A stretch of 64,000 nt of DNA from Ricordea florida (GCA_949710005.1 OX453277.1:14378008-14442007), one strand, 5' to 3'. Counted from the first letter of the stretch, positions 13,863-24,174 are shown. Notes: a model not told the origin generated them from the letters alone. Numbers and translations are program-made.

Positions 13863-14239
13863 TGTATGCATTCCAACCAAAGCCGCACAGGGAGTGGGTC
13901 CTCAACTTAATTTTGTCAACACTGTTCTTGGAGGTGAAAGTTGCGCTGCCTTATAGACGTTATTTTAAAAATTAAACAAGTCATTTGTCAGAGATCCTGC
14001 CTTACCGGTGCTTCGTTTCTATCTGAACTTCTATAAGTATGAGATGTTGATTGAGAGGAACATTTGCTTATTTTTCACTACTTTTTAAATTAACCGTCAA
14101 CAGCCTGCTTCGGATTACTTTCATCACAGAACTAGAATTAATAACCGTCGACAAATTTTCGATGGGTTGCATTCAATTTAATGAGAAGCTAGTCTCTCGA
14201 CCGAAAATTGGACTTACTGCTAGGCAGCTTTGAAACGAA

Positions 14240-14870
14240 AGCCGTTGGATTTCGCAAACGCGCGGCCGATGTCGTTGTTGTCAAGTTCTTCATGGAATAT
14301 TTCACCGCAAGAGGTCGAATGACCAACTTTCGATTGGATGAACTCTATCAAATTCAGTTCGTCTCTTGGCCAAACACTGGACGTATCAAACTCTGTGATT
14401 TTGCCGATCGAAAAATATAAGCTTTAAAAGCTTAAGCTAAATCAAGCTATAATATTCAGCGCGCAGATGTTGTTGATGTCAAGTTATTCGTAAAATGTTT
14501 TCGCCGCAAGAGAATGGAATGACCATCAAACTTTCGATGAGAGAAATTCAATCAAAATCAAAACTACCTTTGTAGGCGAACATACGACGTATTTAACTCT
14601 AACGGATCGAGTAAATACCTTCGTTATGATTTCGCCGAATGAAAGAAATTAAATTCACCGCGCGGTCCACTTGTTGTGGTGGTCGTCATTTCCAAGTTAT
14701 TTGCCAGATTTTTTCACTGCCACAAATTCTAAAGACCGTTCAGCTATCGACGGCGAAAATTCAGCTAAATGCAGAGCTAACCTTTTAGCCGAACAATGAA
14801 CACAATGAACTCCTATATCGAATTTGTCAATGCCTTCGCTGTGATTTTTGCCGATCCGATCCACAACAGG
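14240..14870. repeat. Three diverged tandem units of about 200 bp
   Basis: Around 14250, 14460 and 14660 the sequence restarts with a similar phrase (CGCGCGG or GCGCAGATG, then GTTGTTG-TGTCAAGTT), and GATTTTGCCGA-type phrases recur. Divergence is high, so this is an old local duplication or satellite remnant. No gene is supported here. Confidence 0.45.
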
Positions 14871-14995
14871 AGGGCTGCAAATTCGACTCCCTAATGTGCT
14901 CAGTAAGCAAGTTCAGCGCTGAGACAAACTTTAACTTTCCAGCCCCTCCCTTCCATCATATCTCTGGAATCTGCAAAAATCTAGCAGTAACGCGA

Positions 14996-15060
14996 CCAGC
15001 CGCAACCAGGGTACTTTCTCGAGGTAGAGAGAGGACCCTGGGAACGAGGTTGCAGGTAAC
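14996..15060. repeat. CAACCTCGTTCCCAGGGTCC repeat, copy 2 (inverted)
   Basis: The reverse complement of the 13796-13862 repeat with only a few differences. The pair could form a long-range stem over about 1.2 kb. Confidence 0.7.
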
Positions 15061-15144
15061 GATTCTACAAGAAATACGTCTTGTAAGCTATCACGGAATA
15101 TAACTATTGTTTTCAGGAAGAGCTTTTCAAAAGTCGGTAGATTT

Positions 15145-15153
15145 ATTATTATG

Positions 15154-15223
<70 letters not shown>
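15145..15223. repeat. (TAA)n microsatellite
   Basis: A nearly pure run of about two dozen TAA triplets. The long isoleucine frame it makes on the minus strand is an artefact. It lies beside the LINE fragment that follows. Confidence 0.97.
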
Positions 15224-15224
<1 letters not shown>

Positions 15225-15225
15225 C

Positions 15226-15884
15226 AGGCTTTGAGAACAAATTACATGAAATTTCAAATTGACCACACAGCAGAATCCCCTTTGTGCAGAATGTGCGGAT
15301 GTAAGGGGTGAGTGAGTGCGGTAAACTGGCGCAGAAAGAATATAAAGGAAGGCACGATAACGTGGCACGCTATATTCACTGGCAACTCTGCGGTAAATGT
15401 GGATTGGAAAGAGCTAATAACTGGTATAAACAGAAACCTGAGGGAGTGGTGGAAAGTGAAAACTTCAAGATACTGTGGGATTTCGTAGTCAGGTGAGATC
15501 TGAGAATCGAGGCTAGAAGACCAGACATTGTCTTTATTGATAAGAAGGAGAGAGAGGTTGTCATAATCGATGTTTCTTTCCCAGGTGATGACAGGATGAA
15601 AGATAAGGAACTTGAGAAGTTAGAGAAATACCGACTATTGAAGGATGAGATCGCAAAAGTCTGGCGCATGCAAAAAGTCATTGTAGTGCCTGTGGTTATT
15701 CGGGCCCTTGGAGCCATATCAGTCAGCTTTAAGCAGTACATGAAGCGAATCGGTCTGAACGTGAGGTTGGAAGTTATCCAGAAAACAGCATTACTGAAGA
15801 AGGAAAAGAGACACCTGGGACCCGTGGTGACTTGTTATAACCCGCTCCCAAGGACTGTAAACCGGGCCGAATATCCTGCCTGAG
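15226..15884 (+). pseudogene. Non-LTR retrotransposon C-terminal fragment (endonuclease-like end)
   Basis: The plus strand encodes the tail of a retrotransposon polyprotein: a CRMCG zinc knuckle, KLAQKEYKGRHDNVAR, WQLCGKCGLERA, then ARRPDIVFIDKK and VVIIDVSFPGD, the PD...IIDV pattern of restriction-like endonucleases at the end of R2-like LINEs. The frame is broken by a shift near 15300 and a TGA near 15496, after which the same frame continues to a stop at about 15883. Flanking TAA microsatellites are consistent with LINE tails. It is inactive. The clade call is from memory of similar sequences. Confidence 0.75.
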
Positions 15885-15897
15885 TCTACACGAAATG

Positions 15898-15900
15898 ATC

Positions 15901-15940
<40 letters not shown>

Positions 15941-16252
15941 CAATAATAATAATAATAACAATAATAATAACTTTATAAATTTAGTTAACTTTGCCTAGGC
16001 TATTGCGCTATGCCCACAATGTTGTAAATCCAGTTTGAGATGAGATTGCCAATAAAATTTCTCATAATAATAATAATACCAATACTAATACTAATACTAA
16101 TAGTAATATTAATACTTATACTAATGCTAATGCTAATGCTAATACTAATACTAATGCTAATACTAATACTAATGCTAATGCTAAATACTAATACTAATAA
16201 TAATAATAGATTTATAATAATAATAATAATAATTGTTAATAATAACAATCTA
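15898..16252. repeat. Compound ATA/TAATAC/TAATGC microsatellites
   Basis: Runs of (ATA)n at 15898-15970 and a mixed AATACT/AATGCT array at about 16062-16252. The open frames across them are repeat artefacts. The 16260-16320 segment between this and the next repeat is unremarkable. Confidence 0.92.
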
Positions 16253-16321
16253 TTTATATTGCGCTTATTCCGTAAGAGTCCACAAGCGCTTCACATTAAT
16301 AACCAAAACCGAACGCCGTAA

Positions 16322-16436
16322 GTTCGGTTTTTCCTGAGTTTGGTCATAAAGGGGTTATAAATAGGGTAAGAGTTTTGGGAAGCGGGCCGCACACCCGTAC
16401 CCAATTTTTCTGGGAGTACCCCCGCCCCCCGGGCTG
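16322..16436. mobile_element. Truncated CCCGGG-ended hAT-like element
   Basis: Only the right-hand part is recognisable: AAATAGGGTAAGAG, then a GC-rich stretch and a CCCCGCCCCCCGGG end like the two full copies in this window. No 8-bp duplication can be defined because the left end is missing. The following 16437-16998 shows nothing recognisable except a short GTCAGTTAAAAGAGTTTTAA direct repeat at about 16795-16835. Confidence 0.55.
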
Positions 16437-17006
16437 CTGTCTTGGCCGCCATTAAATTGTGGAGTCACGTAAGAGCTTAGGAATTCAAAAGTGTTCCATC
16501 ACACAGTGATCAGCTGATACCTCATAAACGTAAACACTCAGAAGAATCGACAATTCTTCAGTTTGAATTTCGATGATGTCACGTGCAAACCGGCAATGTA
16601 TACTGCTAAAAATAAAAACTGTACTTGTAAACCAATTCATCTAATTCGCAACTTTGGATTTAGCGCTCTTGACATAATTGTCATGAGTGTGCTTTGTTTT
16701 TTCAGAGACTCTGAGGGTTAGTTATTTTTTCACTCCCAAGACCTGTTAGCAAATGATTCTCCTGAGTTAGTTCAGCAGTAAACCTCATTGTGGGTCAGTT
16801 AAAAGAGTTTTAAGTCAGTTAAAAGAGTTTTAAGTCAGATTAAGTCTAGGCCCTAATGTTGTTTCAGATTGTAAGAAAAAGTTCACTATTGGTTACCTGT
16901 GGACTCGAAAGGTCTAACTTTAAATAGCAAAGCAGTCTGATTGTTACACTATGGCAAAATCGCTTTATTCGGTAAATATCGTCGTTAATAGATTTAGTGT
17001 GTAAAA

Positions 17007-17086
17007 CCCAACCTTGTTCCTAGGGTCTTTCTTCTTCCCGCCGCTGGGCGAGAAGCGGGAAGGAGAGAGATCCTGGGAAAAAGGTT
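17007..17086. mobile_element. Small hAT-like foldback element
   Basis: An 80-bp near-palindrome starting CCCAACCTTGTTCC and ending GGAAAAAGGTT. It is flanked by an exact 8-bp duplication, GTGTAAAA, at 16999-17006 and 17087-17094. It is related to the 13796 and 14996 repeats. Confidence 0.75.
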
Positions 17087-17121
17087 GTGTAAAATCATGA
17101 CTGTAAGCCCGGTAATTGATT

Positions 17122-17210
17122 CACTGGCCGTTTTTATACTAGCAGACGCATTATCCGTCTGGGCGAAGTTGGGCAAACACTCGTAGTTCATCTGGTTATG
17201 CGTCTCTAGT
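17122..17210. mobile_element. Left part of a foldback MITE interrupted by Element 1
   Basis: Starts CACTGGCCGTTTTTA and continues with GACGCATTATCCGTCTGG. The matching inverted arm lies at 32214-32428, beyond the far end of Element 1. Rejoining the two flanks at the CTAGT duplication restores a continuous arm that matches its partner arm, which confirms the Element 1 boundaries. Confidence 0.85.
17206..17210. repeat. Target-site duplication of Element 1, left (CTAGT)
   Basis: CTAGT occurs directly outside both ends of Element 1 (17206-17210 and 32214-32218). With the preceding T at 17205 and the last base of the element at 32213 the match can be read as 6 bp (TCTAGT), the size usually quoted for Polintons. 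Confidence 0.9.
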
Positions 17211-17451
17211 ACTACTATGTTACCGGAAATATGAGTGGGTTTTTTCAAATTTTTTTCAAATTTTTTTTGATTTTTCTTAAAATTTCCGGTAAGTTTCTAG
17301 CCCAATTTTTACCAGAATTTTATGTATGGTTTGCAAAAACTTATCAGAGATTTTGTCAGAAAATTAAACAGGTGTTTATAAAGTGTGAAAAAAATATTTG
17401 AATTTATGATTTAAAGTTTTGAAATAAATTATTAAAAATGGAGCAACTAAA
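17211..17451 (+). repeat. Left terminal inverted repeat of Element 1 (241 bp)
   Basis: Base-for-base reverse complement of 31973-32213 by eye, without indels. It includes a T-rich stretch, two TTACCGGAAAT/TTTCCGGTAA boxes, a TTTAAAG motif at 17410-17416, and the ATG plus about four codons of PolB (17438-17451). Homology stops exactly inside the coding sequence. Confidence 0.95.
17410..17416 (+). promoter_or_regulatory. TTTAAAG motif before PolB (in the TIR)
   Basis: TTTAAAG lies 21 nt before the PolB ATG. Because it is in the TIR, an identical copy at 32008-32014 faces inward before the zinc-repeat gene. The same heptamer precedes many Element 1 genes. Its promoter role is inferred from position and recurrence. 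Confidence 0.6.
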
Positions 17452-20400
17452 AGATGAAGAATTAAAACAAATTGTAAAAGAATTGAGAATACCTCGTTGG
17501 TCTCGTTTACATAAAGCGGAAAAAATTGCAGTATTGAGAGAAATGGGAATTAATACAGTTGAAGATTTGAAAAATTACAGACAAAGACTTAGAAAATCGT
17601 TATTTAGTTCATTCAAAGATTTATTGGGAAATGCTAGCAATTCCGTTACTAGTGGGATTAAAAAATTTTCAGATTTGATTATAACTTACATACCAGGCCC
17701 CATAAAAAATATTATAAATCGCGTATTTAATGAAGAAGAAGATGAAGAAGAAGATGAAGAAGAAGAGGAAGAAGAAGATTATTTAACTGCAGAAGAAGGA
17801 GAGGAAGATTATGAGGAAAAAGGTGATAAACCTAAAAAAACAAAAAGAAAAAGAACATCAACCCTTAGAATATTTCCAATAAGGCCTCCTGAAAATGGAG
17901 AAATCATTCAAAATATCAACGAAAGAAATGAAAATATTTTTCAAATTAGGAGAGATCTAGATAATGATTTATCAGAAATTATTTATAATGAATTGGAACC
18001 GCAAATAGAAATGCGTTCAAGAATTGTTATCAGTTTTACCTGTTTAATTAATAAAGGAAGAGGGGAAATAATTTATTATGCCCATACATTTAGGGGTGAG
18101 GGGTCTTTTACAATACTTTCAGAAATAAAAGATTATATTGAAAGGTGTGAGGGACAAAGATTGAGTTTGGAAGGTATTGCTTGGACTAGAGCATACTTGC
18201 CGCCGTTTAAAAAAATTGATAAGAAAGGTGTTCATGAGGGGAGTGTTGTTTTTACAGAGGTAAAAGTAAAAGTTATTCACAGTAACGAGCCTCTAATTGG
18301 GTGTGGAAAATTACCAAACCATCTTCGTAATAAAAAATGTATTTACGCTGTAGATAATAAGGATGATAATATGTGTTTTTGGAGGTGCCTGGCTATTCTA
18401 TATAACATTGATGATGGTAAAGAAAAACCTGAGAAAGACATAGAAAAAAGATCTCTTAATTTGGCCAGAAAATTTTATAAGAATCAAAAATTGAAAACCT
18501 CAGAAGTTAGTCCGACAAAACTTGTTGATTTTGAAAAAATATCAAAAGATTTTTTTATTAACATTAGAGTTTACGAACAAAAAGAAAAAGAAAACAATGA
18601 AATTTGGAAACTAATTTTTGGTAAAGGCCAGTTCAAAGATAAATTACCTAGTTTAGTTATTGGAATTTATGAGGGACACTGTTTTTTCATAAAGAATTTA
18701 GAGATGTTAACTAAAAAATGGGAATGCTCAGGATGCAAACAAATATTTAATAGACATGACTATCTTCGAGACCATGTAAAAAATAACAGTTGTAAAGGAG
18801 GAAAAACACAAGTAATATGCACTGGTAAAAAGATAAAACACATCCCCAACAGCTCTGAAAAAGTTTTTTATGGTGGTAATACCCAATATAGTTATTTAGG
18901 TTGTATATGGATTGAACTACAGTCATGTAAAATAGGTAAACACATTCACCATGCTCTTTGTGGTCATGGTGGTGAAAGGTGTGTTAAGGATAGAAAGGGG
19001 GATGAGATTTTTTTGGTGGACGGATACGAACCTGAGACAAATACTGTTTTTGAGTTCTACGGCTGTAAATGGCACGGTTGTCCATGTTCAGGTGGTGATA
19101 AAATTAAATATAATACAACTATTAAAAGAGAAAAGATTATGAAAGATTTAGGGTATAATGTTGTATCGGTTTGGGAATGCGATTATTTATTACGAGGACT
19201 AAAATATAATATATATTCCCAATCTATGTATGAGGCATTAGAAAAGAAATTTATTCCTTACCCAGATTTTATTTGTTATGATTTTGAGGCAATATTAAAA
19301 AAAGATTTTCAACAAATTACTGATGATTTATCTTTTAATCAAACACATATACCGGTTAGTGTTGCAATACATGATACTTGTGAAAAAGAACCCACATTTA
19401 TTATAAATTCAAATCCTGATGATCTTGTAAAAGAATTTGTTGAAAATTTAGAAAAGAGAAGAAAAAAGATTGTTGAAAAGGTTAAAAAAGAATATCCATT
19501 ACCCGACCAAGATTCTATCCCAAAGTCAGTTTTAGAAGAGTATGAAAGATGGTGTAACCAAGTTCCTGTTTTGGGGTTCAATAGTGGAAAATATGATATT
19601 AATATGATTAAAATACATTTTGTAAAAATCATGACTGATAAAACTAAGGAAATTTTTGTTGCAAGAAATGCAAATAAATATATGTTTTTGACAACCCCCC
19701 ATTTTAAATTCTTAGATGTAATGTCTTACCTTGCACCCGGGCTTTCTTTTGATAAGTGGTGTAAAGCAAACAAATGTGAAGCCAAAAAACTTGTATTTCC
19801 ATATGAATATTTGGATAGTTATGATAAACTTTCTAACGTTGGGACAGTAAAACATGAAGACTTTTACTCGAGTTTGAAAAAAGAAAATATTAACTTTGAA
19901 GAATATGAAGATTTTAAGCGTGAATTTGAAAAGAGGGGGTGTGTTACAATGATGGATTGGTTGAGAGAGTATAACCTACACGACGTTATACCTTTCAGAG
20001 AAGCTTTAGAAAAAACAAGGGAAATGTATTATCCAGACAAAATAGATATATTAAAAGATGCGGTTTCTATCCCTGGAGTCTCAATGATGTACGTTCTAAA
20101 TAAATATCAAAAAACTAAAAAGAAAGGTGATCCTGAATTATACGCTCCTGGCAAATATTGTATTCATAAATGTAACAAATTTTGTAATAAAGAGTTTTGT
20201 GAAAAATGCTACAAGATAATTAAAGATTGTAAAATATGCGATAAAAACAAGATTTATAAATTATTGAAAACAGGTATGGTTGGGGGTCCAAGTATAATAT
20301 TTATGAGATATGCAGAGCGTGGAAAAACAAAGATTCGCTCTCATAAATATAAATTTACAAAAAATTGTGTACGAGTTGTTGGTTATGATGCAAACGCGTT

Positions 20401-21793
20401 ATATCTTTTCGCTGCAGGACAAAAAATGCCATGTGGAAAAGAAAAATGTATTGAGGTTGAAAACCCAACAGATCCCGAATTTATTAAGAAGACTTGTAAA
20501 GATATTCTTGATGGTAAACTTTTTGGATATTGCCAAGTTGATATAAATGTACCAGAAAACCTAAAAGAAAAGTTTGAAGAGTTCTCACCGCTATTTATTG
20601 TAGATAATGTTCCTGAAGATTTGGTGCCCGAACACATGAAAGAATACCAAAAAGCTACAAGAAGAAAACACCTAAAAGATAATAAAAAATTACTAGGGGT
20701 TACAAAGGCAAAAAAGATACTTTTATATACAGTAGTAATTGAATGGTGTCTTAATCACGGGCTTAAGATTACAGCTATTCACAATATTTTAAAGTATAAA
20801 CCAGGAACACCATTTGAATTTTTCCCCGAAGAAGTAGCCAACGCTAGAAGAAATGGAGATATCGAGTTTTTGCTAGAAAAGGTAAGTAAAGCTTTTGATC
20901 AAAACAAAATAGATGATGTTGTAAAAATTACTAATGAATTAAATCAATTTCCTGATATATTTAAAATTATTGAAGAAAATAAAGACATAAAAGTATGGAT
21001 TGAAAAACTAAAAACAAAGTATAAAGGCTGTAAAGAACTGGGGGATACTTACAAACTAAAAGGAAATTCATTCTACGGGAAAATGATAGAAGATAAAGAA
21101 AAACATATGAACATAAGGTATACTCAGGATGAAAATGAGGTTGAAAAGGCATTAAGATCTACATTCTTTGAAGATCTTACAGAAATAAATGAAACATATG
21201 AAATAAAAAAAAGAAAAAGTAAAATAATAATAGACCGTCCCTATCAATGTGGTATCGCGGTATATCAACTAGCAAAACTTCGCATGTTGGAATTTTATTA
21301 CGATTTTCTTGATAAATATGTAGATAGAAAAGATTTTGAGTTGATACAAATGGATACAGATTCCATGTACATGGCAATTTCGGCTGAAAAATTGGATGAT
21401 ATTATAAAACCAGAAATGGAAAAAGAATACTTTAATGGGGGAAAAGAAAAATTTCTTTCAACATCGAAATATCACGACAAGACCCCCGGACTATTCAAGC
21501 TGGAGTTTGATGGTATTAGAATGATTGCTCTTTCATCAAAATGTTATTATGCAGAGGATGAGAATGGAAAGGTAAAGTATAGTACTAAAGGAGAAATTCA
21601 TGGACAAAACGAAATAAACTGGGATAGGTACATGTCAGCTTTGAATGGTTCAATTGATATGGCGAAAAATACAGGATTTAGAGTCAATGAAAACCAAATT
21701 GTGACATATACACAAATTAAAAAGGGATTGAACGCATATTATGATAAAAGAATAGTTGATGAGGATGGGATTCACACAAAACCTTTGTATTAG
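17438..21793 (+). CDS. Protein-primed family B DNA polymerase (Polinton PolB), 1451 aa, intact
   Basis: Replicates the linear element, by family knowledge from a protein primer at the TIRs. Domains: SAP-like helices at 1-45; acidic run about 99-125; OTU-like segment with C313 (NMCFWRC) and H414; C2HC finger C430, C433, H446, C452; endonuclease-like WHGCP module 529-585; exonuclease ExoI D615/E617 (YDFEA), ExoII FNSGKYD and ExoIII YNLHD; polymerase motif A at D984 (YDANALY), motif B KLKGNSFYGK (N1210-G1214), motif C D1306-T-D1308-S, then KCYY as the KxY motif. All catalytic residues are present. It is longer than typical Polinton PolB (about 1000-1300). The start codon is inside the TIR, and the stop lies 7 bp from the convergent integrase. 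The protease and endonuclease readings of the N-terminal modules are inference. Confidence 0.95.
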   Translation: MEQLKDEELKQIVKELRIPRWSRLHKAEKIAVLREMGINTVEDLKNYRQRLRKSLFSSFKDLLGNASNSVTSGIKKFSDLIITYIPGPIKNIINRVFNEEEDEEEDEEEEEEEDYLTAEEGEEDYEEKGDKPKKTKRKRTSTLRIFPIRPPENGEIIQNINERNENIFQIRRDLDNDLSEIIYNELEPQIEMRSRIVISFTCLINKGRGEIIYYAHTFRGEGSFTILSEIKDYIERCEGQRLSLEGIAWTRAYLPPFKKIDKKGVHEGSVVFTEVKVKVIHSNEPLIGCGKLPNHLRNKKCIYAVDNKDDNMCFWRCLAILYNIDDGKEKPEKDIEKRSLNLARKFYKNQKLKTSEVSPTKLVDFEKISKDFFINIRVYEQKEKENNEIWKLIFGKGQFKDKLPSLVIGIYEGHCFFIKNLEMLTKKWECSGCKQIFNRHDYLRDHVKNNSCKGGKTQVICTGKKIKHIPNSSEKVFYGGNTQYSYLGCIWIELQSCKIGKHIHHALCGHGGERCVKDRKGDEIFLVDGYEPETNTVFEFYGCKWHGCPCSGGDKIKYNTTIKREKIMKDLGYNVVSVWECDYLLRGLKYNIYSQSMYEALEKKFIPYPDFICYDFEAILKKDFQQITDDLSFNQTHIPVSVAIHDTCEKEPTFIINSNPDDLVKEFVENLEKRRKKIVEKVKKEYPLPDQDSIPKSVLEEYERWCNQVPVLGFNSGKYDINMIKIHFVKIMTDKTKEIFVARNANKYMFLTTPHFKFLDVMSYLAPGLSFDKWCKANKCEAKKLVFPYEYLDSYDKLSNVGTVKHEDFYSSLKKENINFEEYEDFKREFEKRGCVTMMDWLREYNLHDVIPFREALEKTREMYYPDKIDILKDAVSIPGVSMMYVLNKYQKTKKKGDPELYAPGKYCIHKCNKFCNKEFCEKCYKIIKDCKICDKNKIYKLLKTGMVGGPSIIFMRYAERGKTKIRSHKYKFTKNCVRVVGYDANALYLFAAGQKMPCGKEKCIEVENPTDPEFIKKTCKDILDGKLFGYCQVDINVPENLKEKFEEFSPLFIVDNVPEDLVPEHMKEYQKATRRKHLKDNKKLLGVTKAKKILLYTVVIEWCLNHGLKITAIHNILKYKPGTPFEFFPEEVANARRNGDIEFLLEKVSKAFDQNKIDDVVKITNELNQFPDIFKIIEENKDIKVWIEKLKTKYKGCKELGDTYKLKGNSFYGKMIEDKEKHMNIRYTQDENEVEKALRSTFFEDLTEINETYEIKKRKSKIIIDRPYQCGIAVYQLAKLRMLEFYYDFLDKYVDRKDFELIQMDTDSMYMAISAEKLDDIIKPEMEKEYFNGGKEKFLSTSKYHDKTPGLFKLEFDGIRMIALSSKCYYAEDENGKVKYSTKGEIHGQNEINWDRYMSALNGSIDMAKNTGFRVNENQIVTYTQIKKGLNAYYDKRIVDEDGIHTKPLY

Positions 21794-21800
21794 AAGGAAA

Positions 21801-22838
21801 TCATTTCAAAACAGAATTAGGAGGTAACTCAGTATCATAAGGAATAACCTGCAATTCTTCCCTTACAAACCCCCGTCTTGGACCATCTTGTAAATAATAT
21901 AAAACTGGCTGGTTTGCTGAAACAATGCTACTAGAAATATAATAAATCTTAATACTCCAAATAGGATCTGTAGCCCTTCTTCTTTCACCACCCTCTAGTT
22001 CACCAGGAAACAGTAAATATCTAACCCTAACCTCAATTGGTAGTCTAACCTCATCAAGACCAACAACTCTCTTATATTTTTTTGGCTCAATATTAACCTC
22101 TTTAAGTTTTATAGATTTAAAAGGTTCTTTACCAGTTATTCTCGTTGGTGTATTATTCAAAGTTTTTAGAATATCTGGTAATCGCTTCACCCATACTCTT
22201 GACCTTTCATCACTTATCATTTCTTGTGCATATTGATGACTAAATAATCTTTCACCTAATATTTTGTTTGCCCTTTCTACAAATGCCTGTGCTCTATGAT
22301 TTCCAGCTTCACCCCTCTGGATTTTTACATTATGGTAATTCATAAGTTTTGTAACTTCACCCATAAATTCTTTTCCTGGATCAACCATTAATGTTTTAGG
22401 ATATTTTAACTTTCTAGAATATATTTTTTCAAAAGAATTTGATATTTCTCGACTTTCTTTTGAGGTTAATGGCTCTGCATCTTTGTATCTAGAGGCTACA
22501 TCAACTACAACCAATGCATATTTATATGTTTTTCTTCCAACTCTATCATGTGGTAAAAATAATAAATCCGCTTGGTGAATCTGATTAGGTTTATCTATAG
22601 TCCAGTGCGGTCTAGGTATATATTTTGGAGCTGGAAGATATATTTGCCATATTGCTTGTTTTTGTAACCATTGTTTTGCTAAATCTTCACTTACTTTCAC
22701 TTCGTGGGAGGGCTTCGCCTGATTAGCCTTTTCAGCTAATTTATTAATAGCAGAATATCCTTTCCAATAACCCTCAGTTGAATAATATATCCTACTAAAA
22801 TTTTTTGATAACCTTTTGGATATGTTTTCGTTACTCAT
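21801..22838 (-). CDS. Retroviral-type (rve/DDE) integrase, 345 aa, intact
   Basis: Would catalyse strand transfer of the element ends into host DNA, producing the short target duplications seen. The catalytic triad is visible: D91 (QADLLFL), D153 (MVDPGKEF) and E188 (FVERANK), with E 35 residues after D as in D,D-35-E enzymes. An N-terminal helical region (KQWLQKQAIWQIYLP) precedes the core. The C-terminus (YLLFPGELEGGERR, QPVLYYLQDG, GFVREELQ) has the beta-rich look of the SH3-like domain of Polinton integrases. No chromodomain is seen. Convergent with PolB and divergent from MCP across a 34-bp gap. Confidence 0.95.
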   Translation of the reverse strand: MSNENISKRLSKNFSRIYYSTEGYWKGYSAINKLAEKANQAKPSHEVKVSEDLAKQWLQKQAIWQIYLPAPKYIPRPHWTIDKPNQIHQADLLFLPHDRVGRKTYKYALVVVDVASRYKDAEPLTSKESREISNSFEKIYSRKLKYPKTLMVDPGKEFMGEVTKLMNYHNVKIQRGEAGNHRAQAFVERANKILGERLFSHQYAQEMISDERSRVWVKRLPDILKTLNNTPTRITGKEPFKSIKLKEVNIEPKKYKRVVGLDEVRLPIEVRVRYLLFPGELEGGERRRATDPIWSIKIYYISSSIVSANQPVLYYLQDGPRRGFVREELQVIPYDTELPPNSVLK

Positions 22839-22846
22839 TTAAAGAT
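22838..22846 (+). promoter_or_regulatory. TTTAAAGAT motif in the integrase-MCP divergent gap
   Basis: TTTAAAGAT lies 26 nt before the MCP ATG and overlaps the first base of the integrase start codon on the other strand. Only 34 bp separate the two genes, so both start sites must be close to or within this gap. Confidence 0.55.
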
Positions 22847-22872
22847 TACTCCACCCTTCCTTAAAATAAAAT

Positions 22873-24132
22873 ATGACAAACGTATCTGAAAAAATTAACC
22901 CAAACAGGGTCCCAAGATATCCACTCGGTTTGAAAGCGGAATCAACATTGAATAGAATTACTCTCAATCCCTCATCGGCTAATCCAGGAGAAACACTATA
23001 TATAAATATTCCTAAACTTTCTGAAAATTTAGTTATTGTACCTGGAAGTGTATATCTAGTATTTAACTTAGATGTTGAGGGACATGAAGATAACACACTC
23101 GTTAATAATGTAGGTAGTAATCTTGTATCCAGACTCAGGGTTCTTTTTGGTGGTGAAACACTACAGGATACTCAAAGATACGATCTATTTCAAACATACC
23201 ATGACTTATTTTTAACAGATGAAGAACGAGAGGATAGATTAAGACAGGGTATTTCTTCTGAAAACATGAGAAAGCTCCGGACAAATGCGGGTGATAAGGT
23301 AGACACAGACGCTAAGGAAGTAGCTCTTGCAAAAGTACACAATAACAAGTATCATATTCTACTAAATCATCCTATTCTCAACGATCATGGAGTTTTCTAC
23401 CCAAAGGCGTTAGATCATCAACTAATCTTTGAGATTACACTGGCTCCAGTTAACGATATTGTTGTTTATTCTGACGATACCAAAGCCCCAAATTACAAAA
23501 TAACAAACTTAGAACTAGAATATTCTTGTATATCAAGTGAAGACTTGGCCAGTGAGGTCCAGGCAGTTTATAAGGTTGGTAAAGGATTCTATTATGAAAA
23601 TGTCACTCTACACAAAACTTTCACGATATCCAGACCTACAGACAGCGTTATAAACCAGCATATTAATCTACCGAGAAGATCAATTACAGGGATATTATGT
23701 TTATTCACATTACCATATGGAAAAGGGGCAAGAGATTCCGAGAATTTTTTCAATCCAGATATCACCTCAATCAATATCGATGTTAATGGAGTGCCAAATC
23801 GTTTCTACTCTAAGGGGATGGTACCTTCAGACCTATGGGAGTCAGTAAAGAAACGTTTCAGTGGTTCCTCACAATGGTCAGGTTCCTCCCGCTGGTCGGT
23901 AAAAGAAAAGGATTTTTATAGTAAAAAGTTTGCTCTGTGGATAGATTTGAGAACTCACCCAGATAATGATATTCATGGAGGGGGACTAGCCTTAACCAAT
24001 GCACAAGATGGTATAAAAATAGAAATGAAACGAAAACTTAGTGGTTCTAGTACGATGACCTGTTACATGTTTGTGGTAGCTGATGCATTAATGGAGGTTA
24101 TGAAATCAAACTTAAGATCAATAATGTATTAG
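22873..24132 (+). CDS. Major capsid protein, hexon-like double jelly roll, 419 aa
   Basis: Predicted shell protein. The order of conserved stretches follows Polinton hexon-type capsid proteins: SVYLVFNLDVEGHEDNTLV, a VGSNLVSRLRVLFGGETLQ strand pair and YDLFQTYHDLFL in the first barrel; FTISRPTDS, FFNPDITSINIDVNGVPNRF and a late strand set (GIKIEMKRKL, YMFVVADALMEV) in the second. At 419 aa it is shorter than most Polinton MCPs (about 500-650) and clearly diverged, so the call rests on pattern and context, not on a search. The orthologue in Element 2 (41904-43138) is frameshifted. A predicted fold for residues 1-220 and 230-419 should show two jelly rolls. Confidence 0.8.
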   Translation: MTNVSEKINPNRVPRYPLGLKAESTLNRITLNPSSANPGETLYINIPKLSENLVIVPGSVYLVFNLDVEGHEDNTLVNNVGSNLVSRLRVLFGGETLQDTQRYDLFQTYHDLFLTDEEREDRLRQGISSENMRKLRTNAGDKVDTDAKEVALAKVHNNKYHILLNHPILNDHGVFYPKALDHQLIFEITLAPVNDIVVYSDDTKAPNYKITNLELEYSCISSEDLASEVQAVYKVGKGFYYENVTLHKTFTISRPTDSVINQHINLPRRSITGILCLFTLPYGKGARDSENFFNPDITSINIDVNGVPNRFYSKGMVPSDLWESVKKRFSGSSQWSGSSRWSVKEKDFYSKKFALWIDLRTHPDNDIHGGGLALTNAQDGIKIEMKRKLSGSSTMTCYMFVVADALMEVMKSNLRSIMY

Positions 24133-24174
24133 TTAATCGGTCTAAAGACCTCCCCGCTTCGCGGAAAAGAAAAT

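Noticed and set aside
14931..15368. A 145-residue minus-strand frame rich in isoleucine
   Set aside because: It is a translation of the (TAA)n microsatellite and flanking repeats.
16000..16321. Ser/Ile and Leu/Ile repeat proteins on both strands
   Set aside because: They come from AATACT/AATGCT microsatellites, with no start context or conserved content.
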